DNA of 6,162 nucleotides from Oscillospiraceae bacterium (GTDB taxonomy: Bacteria; Bacillota_A; Clostridia; Oscillospirales; Ruminococcaceae). Below are positions 1-5,393 of this stretch, piece after piece. How positions within the stretch are numbered: the stretch's first letter is position 1; each line of letters opens with the position of its first letter. A program made the position numbers and the translations under genes. The notes under the pieces were generated by a model that was given only the letters and a program-made list of their open reading frames with translations, was not told where the DNA came from and did no database searches. The stretch spans positions 1 to 6,162 of the forward strand of contig JAGBFE010000093.1 in the NCBI GenBank assembly GCA_018109965.1, in the 5' to 3' direction.

Positions 1-114
1 AATCAGTCCGCCGCCGCCTGCAATTGAATCAATAAACCCTGCAAGAAACACCAAGGGACAAACGATAAGACAAGCCTGAATAATGCCTGCCATATCCAGA
101 TTTAAAACTTCCAT
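1..114 (-). CDS. TauE/SafE (TSUP) family permease, N-terminal part
   Basis: The first 38 codons of a leftward gene whose remainder lies beyond the left edge. The reading includes FLAGFIDSIAGGGGLI (residues 23-38), the glycine-rich end of the first membrane helix typical of TauE/SafE/YfcA-type permeases (TSUP family). These are integral membrane proteins thought to move sulfite, sulfonates or other small organic anions; the substrate cannot be inferred here. Two ATG codons are adjacent (115-117 and 112-114). AAGGAG at 121-126 lies 3 nt from the first and 6 nt from the second, so I chose the second. A sigma-A-like promoter lies upstream at 158-185. The gene is divergent from the glycosyltransferase gene. 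Family assignment rests on one strong motif and an otherwise hydrophobic N-terminus. Confidence 0.8.
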   Translation of the reverse strand, partial: MEVLNLDMAGIIQACLIVCPLVFLAGFIDSIAGGGGLI

Positions 115-157
115 CATAAACTCCTTTTTATTTAAAGCCCATAATAAATACTAATAT

Positions 158-185
158 AGTATACCACAAACCGATTTATTTACAA
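158..185 (-). promoter_or_regulatory. Sigma-A-like promoter of the TSUP permease gene
   Basis: Read on the minus strand, TTGTAA (complement of 180-185) is followed after 16 bp by TATACT (complement of 158-163). About 40 bp separate the -10 box from the start codon. The -35 box overlaps that of the rightward promoter for the glycosyltransferase gene. This is a prediction from box match and spacing only. Confidence 0.55.
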
Positions 186-207
186 TACCAAATATAAATG
201 TTATAAT
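179..207 (+). promoter_or_regulatory. Sigma-A promoter of the GtrB-like gene
   Basis: TTTACA at 179-184, a 17-bp spacer and a perfect TATAAT at 202-207. This predicts a start near 214 and a leader of about 28 nt before the ATG at 242. The leader holds the ribosome site AGAAAGG (228-234), 7 nt from the start. It is among the best promoter matches in the window. Confidence 0.75.
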
Positions 208-241
208 GAAAAAAAGTTTGTGATATCAGAAAGGTTTTGTT

Positions 242-1204
242 ATGAAAACACCGTCTTTATATATAGTTATCCCATGTTACAACGAACAGGAGGTTTTGCC
301 TGTTACAGCACCGATGTTTCTTGAAAAAATAAACAGCCTTATTGCACAGGGCTTGTGCAGCGAAGAATCAAAGGTGATGTTTGTCAACGATGGTTCCAAG
401 GATAAAACCTGGGAGATTATCTGTGAACTGGCAAAGAGAAATGACCGATTCAAAGGTATAACACTTTCACGCAACCGTGGCCATCAGAATGCTCTGCTGG
501 CAGGGCTTATGCACGCCAAAGATATTTGTGATGTTACCATATCAATAGATTGTGACGGACAGGATGACATCGATGCAATGGACGAAATGATGAAACAGTT
601 CCACGACGGCTGCGATGTGGTTTACGGTGTGCGCAGCAAACGCGATACAGATACATTTTTCAAACGTTTTACTGCCGAAGGCTTCTACAAGTTTATGCAT
701 ATGATGGGGGCAGAAACAGTGTTTAACCACGCAGACTACCGCCTTATGAGCAAACGTGCGCTGGAAGGCCTTGCACAGTTCAAGGAAGTAAACCTGTTCC
801 TGCGCGGCACTGTCCCGCTTGTAGGATATAAATCCACAAGTGTTTATTATGAACGAAATGAACGCATTGCAGGGGAAAGCCATTATCCGTTTTCCAAAAT
901 GCTTAACCTTGCACTCAACGGGATAACAAGTCTGTCCACAAAACCGCTCAGATATATCACTGCAATCGGTCTTATAATGGCATTTATCAGTTTTCTGGTT
1001 ATCATATGGGCAGTTGTTGCACGTATAGTGGGCAGCACCGTTGCAGGCTGGACAAGCATGATTGGTGTTATGGCACTGATTGGCGGTATTCAGCTTTTCT
1101 GCCTTGGCATTATCGGCGAATACATCGGCAAAATCTATTCCGAAGTTAAGCAGAGACCAAAATTTATTATCGAAAGCACAACTGATGATAAAAAAGATGA
1201 ATAA
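242..1204 (+). CDS. GtrB/CsbB-like family 2 glycosyltransferase (polyprenyl-phosphate hexosyltransferase)
   Basis: A 320-residue protein with a GT-A glycosyltransferase 2 domain followed by two membrane helices. Visible motifs are VIPCYNEQE (9-17), VNDGS (48-52), LSRNRGHQNALLAGL (75-89), the nucleotide-sugar/metal-binding SIDCDGQDD (101-109, DxD-type acids 103 and 105), ADYRLMSKRAL (164-174) and FLRG (187-190). The two hydrophobic segments are about 239-260 and 270-294, before a charged cytoplasmic tail. This layout and length match GtrB, YkcC and CsbB, which transfer a hexose from a nucleotide sugar to undecaprenyl phosphate on the inner membrane face, for glycosylation of wall polymers or lipids outside. 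No GtrA-type flippase or GtrC-type transferase is visible nearby, so the final acceptor is unknown. The gene appears monocistronic, between its own promoter and a strong terminator. Confidence 0.88.
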   Translation: MKTPSLYIVIPCYNEQEVLPVTAPMFLEKINSLIAQGLCSEESKVMFVNDGSKDKTWEIICELAKRNDRFKGITLSRNRGHQNALLAGLMHAKDICDVTISIDCDGQDDIDAMDEMMKQFHDGCDVVYGVRSKRDTDTFFKRFTAEGFYKFMHMMGAETVFNHADYRLMSKRALEGLAQFKEVNLFLRGTVPLVGYKSTSVYYERNERIAGESHYPFSKMLNLALNGITSLSTKPLRYITAIGLIMAFISFLVIIWAVVARIVGSTVAGWTSMIGVMALIGGIQLFCLGIIGEYIGKIYSEVKQRPKFIIESTTDDKKDE

Positions 1205-1211
1205 CAAATTG

Positions 1212-1242
1212 AAAAGCTTCTCTTGCAAAAGGGAAGCTTTTT
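1212..1242 (+). terminator. Intrinsic terminator of the GtrB-like gene
   Basis: The 13-nt arms at 1212-1224 and 1229-1241 pair along their whole length with a single G-U pair, closed by a GCAA (GNRA-type) tetraloop. The 3' arm ends in a short T run (1238-1242). It begins 8 nt after the stop codon. The A-rich 5' foot and T-rich 3' foot could allow some function in the other direction, but no leftward gene needs it here. Confidence 0.85.
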
Positions 1243-1260
1243 GTGTGGAAAATATTTCAC

Positions 1261-1289
1261 TTGCAAAAATATATCGTCGGCAATAGAAT
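1261..1289 (+). promoter_or_regulatory. Candidate sigma-A promoter of the GHL10 gene
   Basis: TTGCAA at 1261-1266 is separated by 17 bp from TAGAAT at 1284-1289, just after the upstream terminator. It would give a leader of about 70 nt before the TTG start at 1364. An alternative -10 region, TATATTAT, lies just downstream near 1291. This is a prediction from box match and spacing. Confidence 0.5.
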
Positions 1290-1363
1290 ATATATTATAT
1301 TAGAATTGGTAATCAGCGATATTTCAGAGTTTAACAAATCAAAAATATTTCAAGAGGCAAAAA

Positions 1364-2830
1364 TTGAAAAAGAAAAACAGAAATCTTAAAGCCGTTATGG
1401 CGGTTATAGTTATATTTTTAGTGGTTTCACTTGTTGCAGGGGCGGTTATGGCGCTTAAAGATACTTCTGTAATGGTGGAAAACAGTTCATCAATCCAAAC
1501 GGAAAGTGGAAACAGATCTGATGGAGTTTTATCGGATGAGAGTTCTGTTGTTTCTCAACAGGAAACGTCTTCGTCAGACGACAGCACTTCATCACAAGGT
1601 GAAAGCACAGAACAGTCAGATGACATATCTTCTGCAGACAGTGAAAGTTCACAGTCATCATCGGAGATAAAACCAACACAAACTCCAACCCCAACACCTG
1701 TACCAACAGTAACCCAGACACCGCAGACAACGCCTGTTACATCGCAGATTAAGGCGATGTGGATAAGCTACCTTGAATTCCAGTCGGTGAATTTCAGCAG
1801 CAAAACGGCATTTGTCAGCGATATGACACAGATGTTCCAGAACTGCAAATCCATGGGCCTTGACACAGTGATTGTACAGGTGCGTCCTTTTGGTGATGCG
1901 CTTTACAAATCTTCGGTATTTCCGTCAAGCCATCTGATTACAGGGGTTCAGGGCGCACCAATGGCGTATGACCCACTGGAAGAGATGGTAAAAATCGCTC
2001 ACGGTATCAATCTGCGCATAGAAGCATGGGTTAACCCTTACCGTGTACGTCTCAGCAGCAAAATGCCTGACAATATTGCACAGAGCAACCCTGCCAACAA
2101 CAAAGACCTTGTTATTGAAGCAAACGGCGGTGTTTATTACAACCCTGCTCTCAGCGAAGTGCAGGACCTTGTGGTGAAAGGTGTTGCAGAGATTGTTGAA
2201 AATTACGATGTGGACGGCATCCATCTGGATGACTATTTTTATCCGTCAACCGAAGCTTCATTGGATGAAGTACAATATAAAGCAAGCGGTACATCGCTTT
2301 CCCAGGCTGACTGGAGAAGGGAAAATGTAAACACCCTTGTAAGAAAACTTTACAGTACAGTAAAAGGTATTGACAGCAGCGTGACTTTTGGCATCAGCCC
2401 ACAGGGCAACAACGACAACAACTACACAATGCAGTACAGTGATGTAAAACTGTGGCTTGCAAACGAAGGCTATGCTGACTACATTATGCCGCAGCTTTAC
2501 TGGGGCTTTGGCTATCTTACCAAATCGGGCAGAACGGACTATCAGTTTGTAAATCTGTGTGAACAGTGGGAAAGCTATCCCCGTGCAGCAGGTGTAAAAC
2601 TTTACATAGGTCTTGGTGCTTATCGCATCGGTGACGGTGACGGAGGTGCAAATGACCAGAGCGAATGGAGCCGCGGAGACAATCTGATGCGGATGATAAA
2701 CACAATAAATTCAATTGATGGTATTGACGGGTTTGCTCTTTACAGATATGACAACCTGTTTAAAAACAGCAAATATGCTGCTCTTGCGCAGAGCGAGGTT
2801 GACCATATGACCGAGATTATGATAGGATAA
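1364..2830 (+). CDS. Membrane-anchored GHL10 family (DigH/YngK-like) glycoside hydrolase
   Basis: A 488-residue surface protein. Residues 1-8 are basic and 9-30 hydrophobic, forming an uncleaved anchor or signal peptide. Residues 40-102 are Ser/Gln/acid-rich and 104-127 Thr-Pro-rich, giving a flexible stalk. The catalytic-like domain spans about 129-488. GHL10 (formerly DUF187) hallmarks are MWISYLEF (132-139), VQVRPFGDALY (171-181), EAWVNPYRV (220-228), GIHLDDYFYP (285-294), SPQGNN (345-350) and YIMPQLYWGF (373-382). Acids E220, D289 and D290 are candidates for the active site. E. coli DigH (YddW) of this family cleaves peptidoglycan strands stripped of stem peptides, so a role in wall remodelling is inferred. 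The start is TTG: AAGAGG (1352-1357) lies 6 nt upstream, and the basic-then-hydrophobic N-terminus fits. The gene is probably co-transcribed with the small membrane gene that follows. Confidence 0.85.
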   Translation: MKKKNRNLKAVMAVIVIFLVVSLVAGAVMALKDTSVMVENSSSIQTESGNRSDGVLSDESSVVSQQETSSSDDSTSSQGESTEQSDDISSADSESSQSSSEIKPTQTPTPTPVPTVTQTPQTTPVTSQIKAMWISYLEFQSVNFSSKTAFVSDMTQMFQNCKSMGLDTVIVQVRPFGDALYKSSVFPSSHLITGVQGAPMAYDPLEEMVKIAHGINLRIEAWVNPYRVRLSSKMPDNIAQSNPANNKDLVIEANGGVYYNPALSEVQDLVVKGVAEIVENYDVDGIHLDDYFYPSTEASLDEVQYKASGTSLSQADWRRENVNTLVRKLYSTVKGIDSSVTFGISPQGNNDNNYTMQYSDVKLWLANEGYADYIMPQLYWGFGYLTKSGRTDYQFVNLCEQWESYPRAAGVKLYIGLGAYRIGDGDGGANDQSEWSRGDNLMRMINTINSIDGIDGFALYRYDNLFKNSKYAALAQSEVDHMTEIMIG

Positions 2831-2868
2831 TATCAGCGATTTATTATGTAAAAGGAAAGGGGAAAACA

Positions 2869-3036
2869 ATGGGCAAAAAATTTTTAAAAAACATTGTAGG
2901 TGCGTTCTGCTTTATTATAGGGATAATTGAAATTGTTGCAGGTTTTAACAATATGGCAATAATAACAATTCTTACAGGTCTGTTTTTTGCAATTGGCGGC
3001 CTGATGTTTGTTATGCAGGCAAGAAGAAACAAATAA
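2869..3036 (+). CDS. Small two-helix membrane protein of unknown function
   Basis: A 55-codon gene starting 38 bp after the GHL10 stop. Its ribosome site is purine-rich and strong (AAGG and AAAGGGG within 2851-2862, 6 nt before the ATG). The product starts MGKKFLKN and has a hydrophobic segment at about 9-24. A short polar turn (GFNNM, 25-29) precedes a second hydrophobic segment at about 30-49, and the tail is basic (QARRNK). This is a hairpin-type membrane protein with both basic ends predicted inside. I do not recognise a family. Spacing and strand suggest co-transcription with the GHL10 gene, so it may assist or anchor that protein, but this is inference only. No clear terminator follows; the insertion sequence begins about 25 bp downstream. 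Confidence 0.7.
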   Translation: MGKKFLKNIVGAFCFIIGIIEIVAGFNNMAIITILTGLFFAIGGLMFVMQARRNK

Positions 3037-3060
3037 AATAAAAAAACACCTTAGTAGTTT

Positions 3061-3112
3061 TGTCCTGCCCCAAATTGTGCAGACAGTACAAAAACACCCT
3101 ACTGATGTAGAA
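3061..3112 (-). repeat. IS terminal inverted repeat, orfB-side end (IRR)
   Basis: The outer end TGTCCTGCCCCAAATTG resembles IS150-group ends, followed by AGACA at 3081-3085. The inner part ACCCTACTGATGTAGAA (3096-3112) pairs with the other end at 16 of 17 positions. It also contains the small palindrome CTACTGATGTAG (3099-3110). It lies 8 bp beyond the orfB stop. Confidence 0.6.
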
Positions 3113-3120
3113 ATTAAATA

Positions 3121-3975
3121 TTAATATACAAACTGACTTCTGTATTCTGCGGGAGTCAGTTTTGATTTTAACTGAATACGTTGGTTGTTGTAGAAATAAA
3201 TATATTCATCAATCATCAGGCGAGCCTGATGAAAAGTTTTGATTTTGATGCGGTTAATACACTCTGTTTTGAGAATAGAAAAGAAATTTTCAGCCAGAGC
3301 ATTGTCGTAAGGGTTGCCACGTCTTGACATTGACGGAGTAATGCCGTAAGATTTAGTCAGCTTAAAATACTCGTTGGAAGAATATTGAGAGTCCTGGTCA
3401 CTGTGGAGTTGCAGCTCTGCAGTGACTTTTTCTTTTTTCCTGGCAGCACGGATTGTGGACAGAACAAGATTGACATTCTGTTCTGTTCCAACTTTGTATG
3501 AAACAATACTGTTGTCATACAAATCTCTGATTACTGATAAATACAAGTTTCCCTGTGCAGTGTGTATGTAAGATATATCAGTAACCCATTTCTGATTTGG
3601 CCTTGTGGCTGTAAAATCCCTGTTTAACAGATTAGGGTATTTATGAAGTACATTTCCATAATTGTGATATTTCTTTCTTCTGACAACAGACAAAAGGCTG
3701 TATTTCTGCATAATACGCAGTATTGTCTTGGGATTGTGGTGTATTCCTTGTCTTTCCAACCATATATGTACTCTGCGGTATCCATATGTTTTACCGCATT
3801 TATCCTGACATTCCTTTATCTTTTCTGCCAAAGGCAAGTCTTTGTCAGGTATAGCCATTCGCTGTACATATCCGTAATATCCGCTTCGGGATACACCGAA
3901 AAAACGGCACATGGAACTGACTGAATACTTTTCTCTGTGTCGGTAGATTACATTGTATTTTACCTGTGCTCTCAC
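3121..3975 (-). CDS. IS3-family transposase OrfB (DDE catalytic subunit)
   Basis: 284 residues. The N-terminal third contains the HTH_21-type region (EKIKECQDKCGKTYGYRRVH, 51-70). The retroviral-integrase-like core covers about 120-284. The DDE triad is D133 (WVTDISY), D193 (LHSDQDSQYSS) and E229 (NALAENFFSILK), with exactly 35 residues between the second D and E and K236 seven residues after E, as in IS3 enzymes. The usual glycine in HSDQG is D195 here. The start is GTG, overlapping the orfA stop as GTGA. A purine-rich GAAAGGAA lies immediately upstream but very close to the GTG. The frame is -1 relative to orfA and stays open upstream, so an OrfAB fusion by -1 frameshifting, usual in the family, is possible. 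Length and motifs indicate an intact enzyme. Confidence 0.92.
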   Translation of the reverse strand: MRAQVKYNVIYRHREKYSVSSMCRFFGVSRSGYYGYVQRMAIPDKDLPLAEKIKECQDKCGKTYGYRRVHIWLERQGIHHNPKTILRIMQKYSLLSVVRRKKYHNYGNVLHKYPNLLNRDFTATRPNQKWVTDISYIHTAQGNLYLSVIRDLYDNSIVSYKVGTEQNVNLVLSTIRAARKKEKVTAELQLHSDQDSQYSSNEYFKLTKSYGITPSMSRRGNPYDNALAENFFSILKTECINRIKIKTFHQARLMIDEYIYFYNNQRIQLKSKLTPAEYRSQFVY

Positions 3976-4307
3976 TTCCTTTCTGTGAGTGAGAGAAAAT
4001 CCCTCATCAATTCATTTTCCATCTCAAGTTGTTTTATCTTTGCATCCTTGCGTGCTATGATGTAGCGAAGTTCTGCTGATTTCATTTCTTCTGTTACAGC
4101 GCTGTCTTTTGCCGGTCTGCCTTTCTTGAGAATTGCTATACCTGCTTCAATCTTTCGTTGCTTCTTATTGTATCTTGTTATGAAATTGTGCACCTGATCG
4201 TATGTGAATCCATATTTGTTTCCTATTGCTCGCAGTGTATATCCTTGTTCTTTTAATTCTAATATTTCTTTTTCATATTTACTTATATTTCTGTAACTTC
4301 TTGCCAT
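3972..4307 (-). CDS. IS3-family OrfA (helix-turn-helix DNA-binding subunit)
   Basis: 111 residues. A helix-turn-helix lies at about 16-45 (LKEQGYTLRAIGNKYGF then TYDQVHNFITRY). A basic KKGRPAK segment (61-67) follows, then a C-terminal coiled coil of leucine-zipper type at about 78-107 (AKIKQLEMENELMRDFLSL). This is the usual IS3 OrfA layout, in which the HTH binds the terminal repeats and the zipper mediates multimerisation with OrfAB. The ATG at 4305-4307 is preceded by a perfect AGGAGG 7 nt away, but that site lies inside a long hairpin (4315-4348). The stop TGA overlaps the GTG start of orfB. Confidence 0.9.
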   Translation of the reverse strand: MARSYRNISKYEKEILELKEQGYTLRAIGNKYGFTYDQVHNFITRYNKKQRKIEAGIAILKKGRPAKDSAVTEEMKSAELRYIIARKDAKIKQLEMENELMRDFLSLTERK

Positions 4308-4348
4308 AAAAAATCCTCCTGATGTAGTTTATATTCTACATCAGGAGG
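4308..4348 (-). promoter_or_regulatory. Hairpin masking the orfA ribosome site, with terminator-like T6 tail
   Basis: The perfect 13-bp arms CCTCCTGATGTAG (4315-4327) and CTACATCAGGAGG (4336-4348) enclose an 8-nt loop. On the minus strand the second arm reached is CTACATCAGGAGG, whose AGGAGG is the orfA Shine-Dalgarno. It is followed directly by A and six T residues, then the orfA ATG. RNA that enters from upstream (tcdA) would fold the site away, and the stem plus U6 also has the form of an intrinsic terminator. RNA starting inside the hairpin would leave the site free. Masking of transposase translation in readthrough RNA is known for IS10 and IS50; applying it here is inference. Confidence 0.7.
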
Positions 4349-4387
4349 GTTCTTATTTTCTATGTCCGTTTTTTACGGACTTGTGCA
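4334..4387 (-). repeat. IS terminal inverted repeat, orfA-side end (IRL)
   Basis: Read inward on the minus strand this end begins TGCACAAGTCCG and reaches GGACA after 25 nt. It then reaches ACCCTCCTGATGTAGAA (complement of 4334-4350), which matches the other end at 16 of 17 positions. The outermost 20 bp match the other end poorly apart from TG. A 6-bp hairpin (GTCCGT/ACGGAC, 4364-4380) lies within it. The inner part doubles as one arm of the hairpin before orfA. Confidence 0.5.
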
Positions 4388-4459
4388 TTATTTTCAGGTC
4401 GGTTTATTTTATGTTGATTATGATTTTTGTATTGTACGGCATTGCAATGGCGGTCAAAG

Positions 4460-5158
4460 TCACAGCAGCTGACTTACCACATACTGTGCCACGGCAAAGC
4501 CTGCAATGTTTGGTGCAAAGGCACAGCTGCCTGGGGCATTGCGCCCGTTTGCACTGTTCACAGCCTTGCTCTCGGGCGGACGGGTATAAAAAAGTGCTGT
4601 GTGTCCTGTTATGCCGCGTTTTTTAAGCTCCTGTCTCATAACTTTGCTTAATCCGCAGCCGTTGCCTGCAGTTTTTTCCACCTTGTCGATAACAAAGCCT
4701 GTGCAGTTAAGGCGGTTGCCTGTGCCCATACTTGAAATAACAGGGATGTTTTCACGGTGACAGAATTCAATCAAATCCAGTTTTGCACGCACGCTGTCGA
4801 TAGCATCAATAACATAGTCGGGCTTCAAATCCTTTATAAGATTAAGATTGTCCTTTTCGATAAACACATCAAAGGTTTCGATGTTGACATCGGGGTTTAT
4901 GCTTTTGGCGCGTGCAGCGGCAACCTCGGTTTTGTTTTTGCCGACAGCATCACGGGTGGAGATAATCTGGCGGTTTAGGTTGGTTATGTCAACTGTGTCA
5001 AAGTCAAAAATGGCAATGTTTTTGAAGCCAAAGCGCACAATGCCTTCCAGCGCTGCGCCGCCGACACCGCCCACACCCACAATGCAGATTTTTTTGTTTA
5101 TTACCTTTTCAAATCTGTCTTCGCCCACAACCATCTGTGTTCTCTGTGTAAATTCCAT
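4460..5158 (-). CDS. tcdA: tRNA threonylcarbamoyladenosine dehydratase (TcdA/CsdL)
   Basis: A 232-residue ThiF/E1-like enzyme. TcdA uses ATP to cyclise N6-threonylcarbamoyladenosine at tRNA position 37 to ct6A, in the cytoplasm, supporting decoding of ANN codons. Visible features are the N-terminal FTQRTQMVVGEDRFEKV (3-19) typical of the YgdL/YrvM group, the nucleotide loop GVGGVGG (28-34), DFDTVDITNLNRQ (52-64) and the switch acid in DAIDS (118-122). SSMGTGNR (142-149) and the C-terminal GSCAFAPNIAGFAVAQYV (210-227) also fit. There is no C-terminal Ubl-activating Cys domain, which argues against MoeB/ThiF. I chose ATG 5158 because GGGGA lies about 6 nt upstream. A TTG at 5173 in the same frame overlaps that ribosome site and adds residues not expected in the family. 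Confidence 0.88.
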   Translation of the reverse strand: MEFTQRTQMVVGEDRFEKVINKKICIVGVGGVGGAALEGIVRFGFKNIAIFDFDTVDITNLNRQIISTRDAVGKNKTEVAAARAKSINPDVNIETFDVFIEKDNLNLIKDLKPDYVIDAIDSVRAKLDLIEFCHRENIPVISSMGTGNRLNCTGFVIDKVEKTAGNGCGLSKVMRQELKKRGITGHTALFYTRPPESKAVNSANGRNAPGSCAFAPNIAGFAVAQYVVSQLL

Positions 5159-5190
5159 AGCATTTCCCCGCAAAATAAAATACTCCCGCC

Positions 5191-5316
5191 AAGCCGTATG
5201 TGATCATATTAAAACCCGGCTTGTAACAGCAAGGTTGGATATGCTCTGCTGACGCTTCACGCTCCCTTCTTCCCCAGTGGGGGAGGTCTGCAATTCCCGT
5301 CGAGACAAGAGCCTCC
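5191..5316. repeat. Structured, gene-free element with several inverted repeats (possible dispersed intergenic repeat)
   Basis: The 269-bp gap between tcdA and the DUF1292 gene has no plausible gene, but this part is denser in G+C than neighbouring spacers. It contains AAGCCG/CGGCTT (5191-5196 with 5217-5222) and a near-perfect CTTCCCCA/TGGGGGAG stem (5269-5276 with 5278-5285). It also contains nested GGAGG/CCTCC (5282-5286 with 5312-5316) and GTCT/AGAC (5286-5289 with 5303-5306). The compact palindromic layout resembles REP or MITE-like intergenic repeats. No second copy lies in this window, so repetition is a guess. Confidence 0.4.
5203..5232 (-). promoter_or_regulatory. Weak candidate promoter of tcdA
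   Basis: On the minus strand TTGCTG (complement of 5227-5232) precedes TATGAT (complement of 5203-5208) by 18 bp, about 45 bp upstream of the tcdA start. The pair lies across the inverted repeat AAGCCG/CGGCTT (5191-5196 and 5217-5222). The match is modest, and no better pair was seen in the gap. Confidence 0.3.
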
Positions 5317-5393
5317 GATTAATATAAGTGTAGGATTAAAAACGACCACATTTTATCGCACAAGGCAGGAGTTTTTGATTAAATCATCAATTT

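Larger units (their letters stand above)
3061..4387 (-). mobile_element. IS3-family (IS150-like) insertion sequence, apparently intact
   Basis: About 1.33 kb holding overlapping orfA and orfB on the minus strand, both open throughout. The left end begins TGTCCTGCCCC, and the right end finishes in CA at 4387. In each end, 25 nt run from the outer TG to an inner GACA, as in IS3-family ends. Further in, a 17-bp inverted repeat matches at 16 positions (3096-3112 with 4334-4350). The left end fits the family much better than the right, so the right boundary is the less certain. No clean target-site duplication is visible: the flanking triplets are ttt and tta. The element sits between two convergent genes and disrupts no recognisable reading frame. 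Confidence 0.75.

Noticed and set aside
542..1228. Long open frame antisense to the GtrB-like gene
   Set aside because: It has no ribosome site or recognisable domain, is rich in Cys and His as expected for an antisense shadow, and overlaps a clear family 2 glycosyltransferase.
3042..3050. AAAAACACC repeated at 3090-3098, as a remnant of an older IS end
   Set aside because: The match decays after a few more bases and is A-rich. It is not enough to claim a remnant.
3041..3061. Terminator for the small membrane gene (AAAAC/GTTTT arms)
   Set aside because: There are only about five AT-rich pairs with a 9-nt loop, and the T run is interrupted by the IS end.
3075..3081. TTGTGCA here and at 4381-4387 as a 7-bp target-site duplication
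   Set aside because: IS3 elements usually duplicate 3-5 bp, and this reading would cut off the IS3-like outer end TGTCCTGCCCC. It is probably chance.
4364..4380. GTCCGT/ACGGAC hairpin as a tcdA terminator
   Set aside because: It has a 6-bp stem and no T run on either strand; it more probably belongs to the IS end.
5159..5173. Upstream TTG start for tcdA
   Set aside because: It would place the GGGGA ribosome site inside the coding region and add five residues not expected at the N-terminus; no ribosome site precedes it closely.
4848..5252. Open frame antisense to tcdA extending into the structured gap
   Set aside because: It has no ribosome site or family resemblance, and most of it mirrors the conserved TcdA coding sequence.
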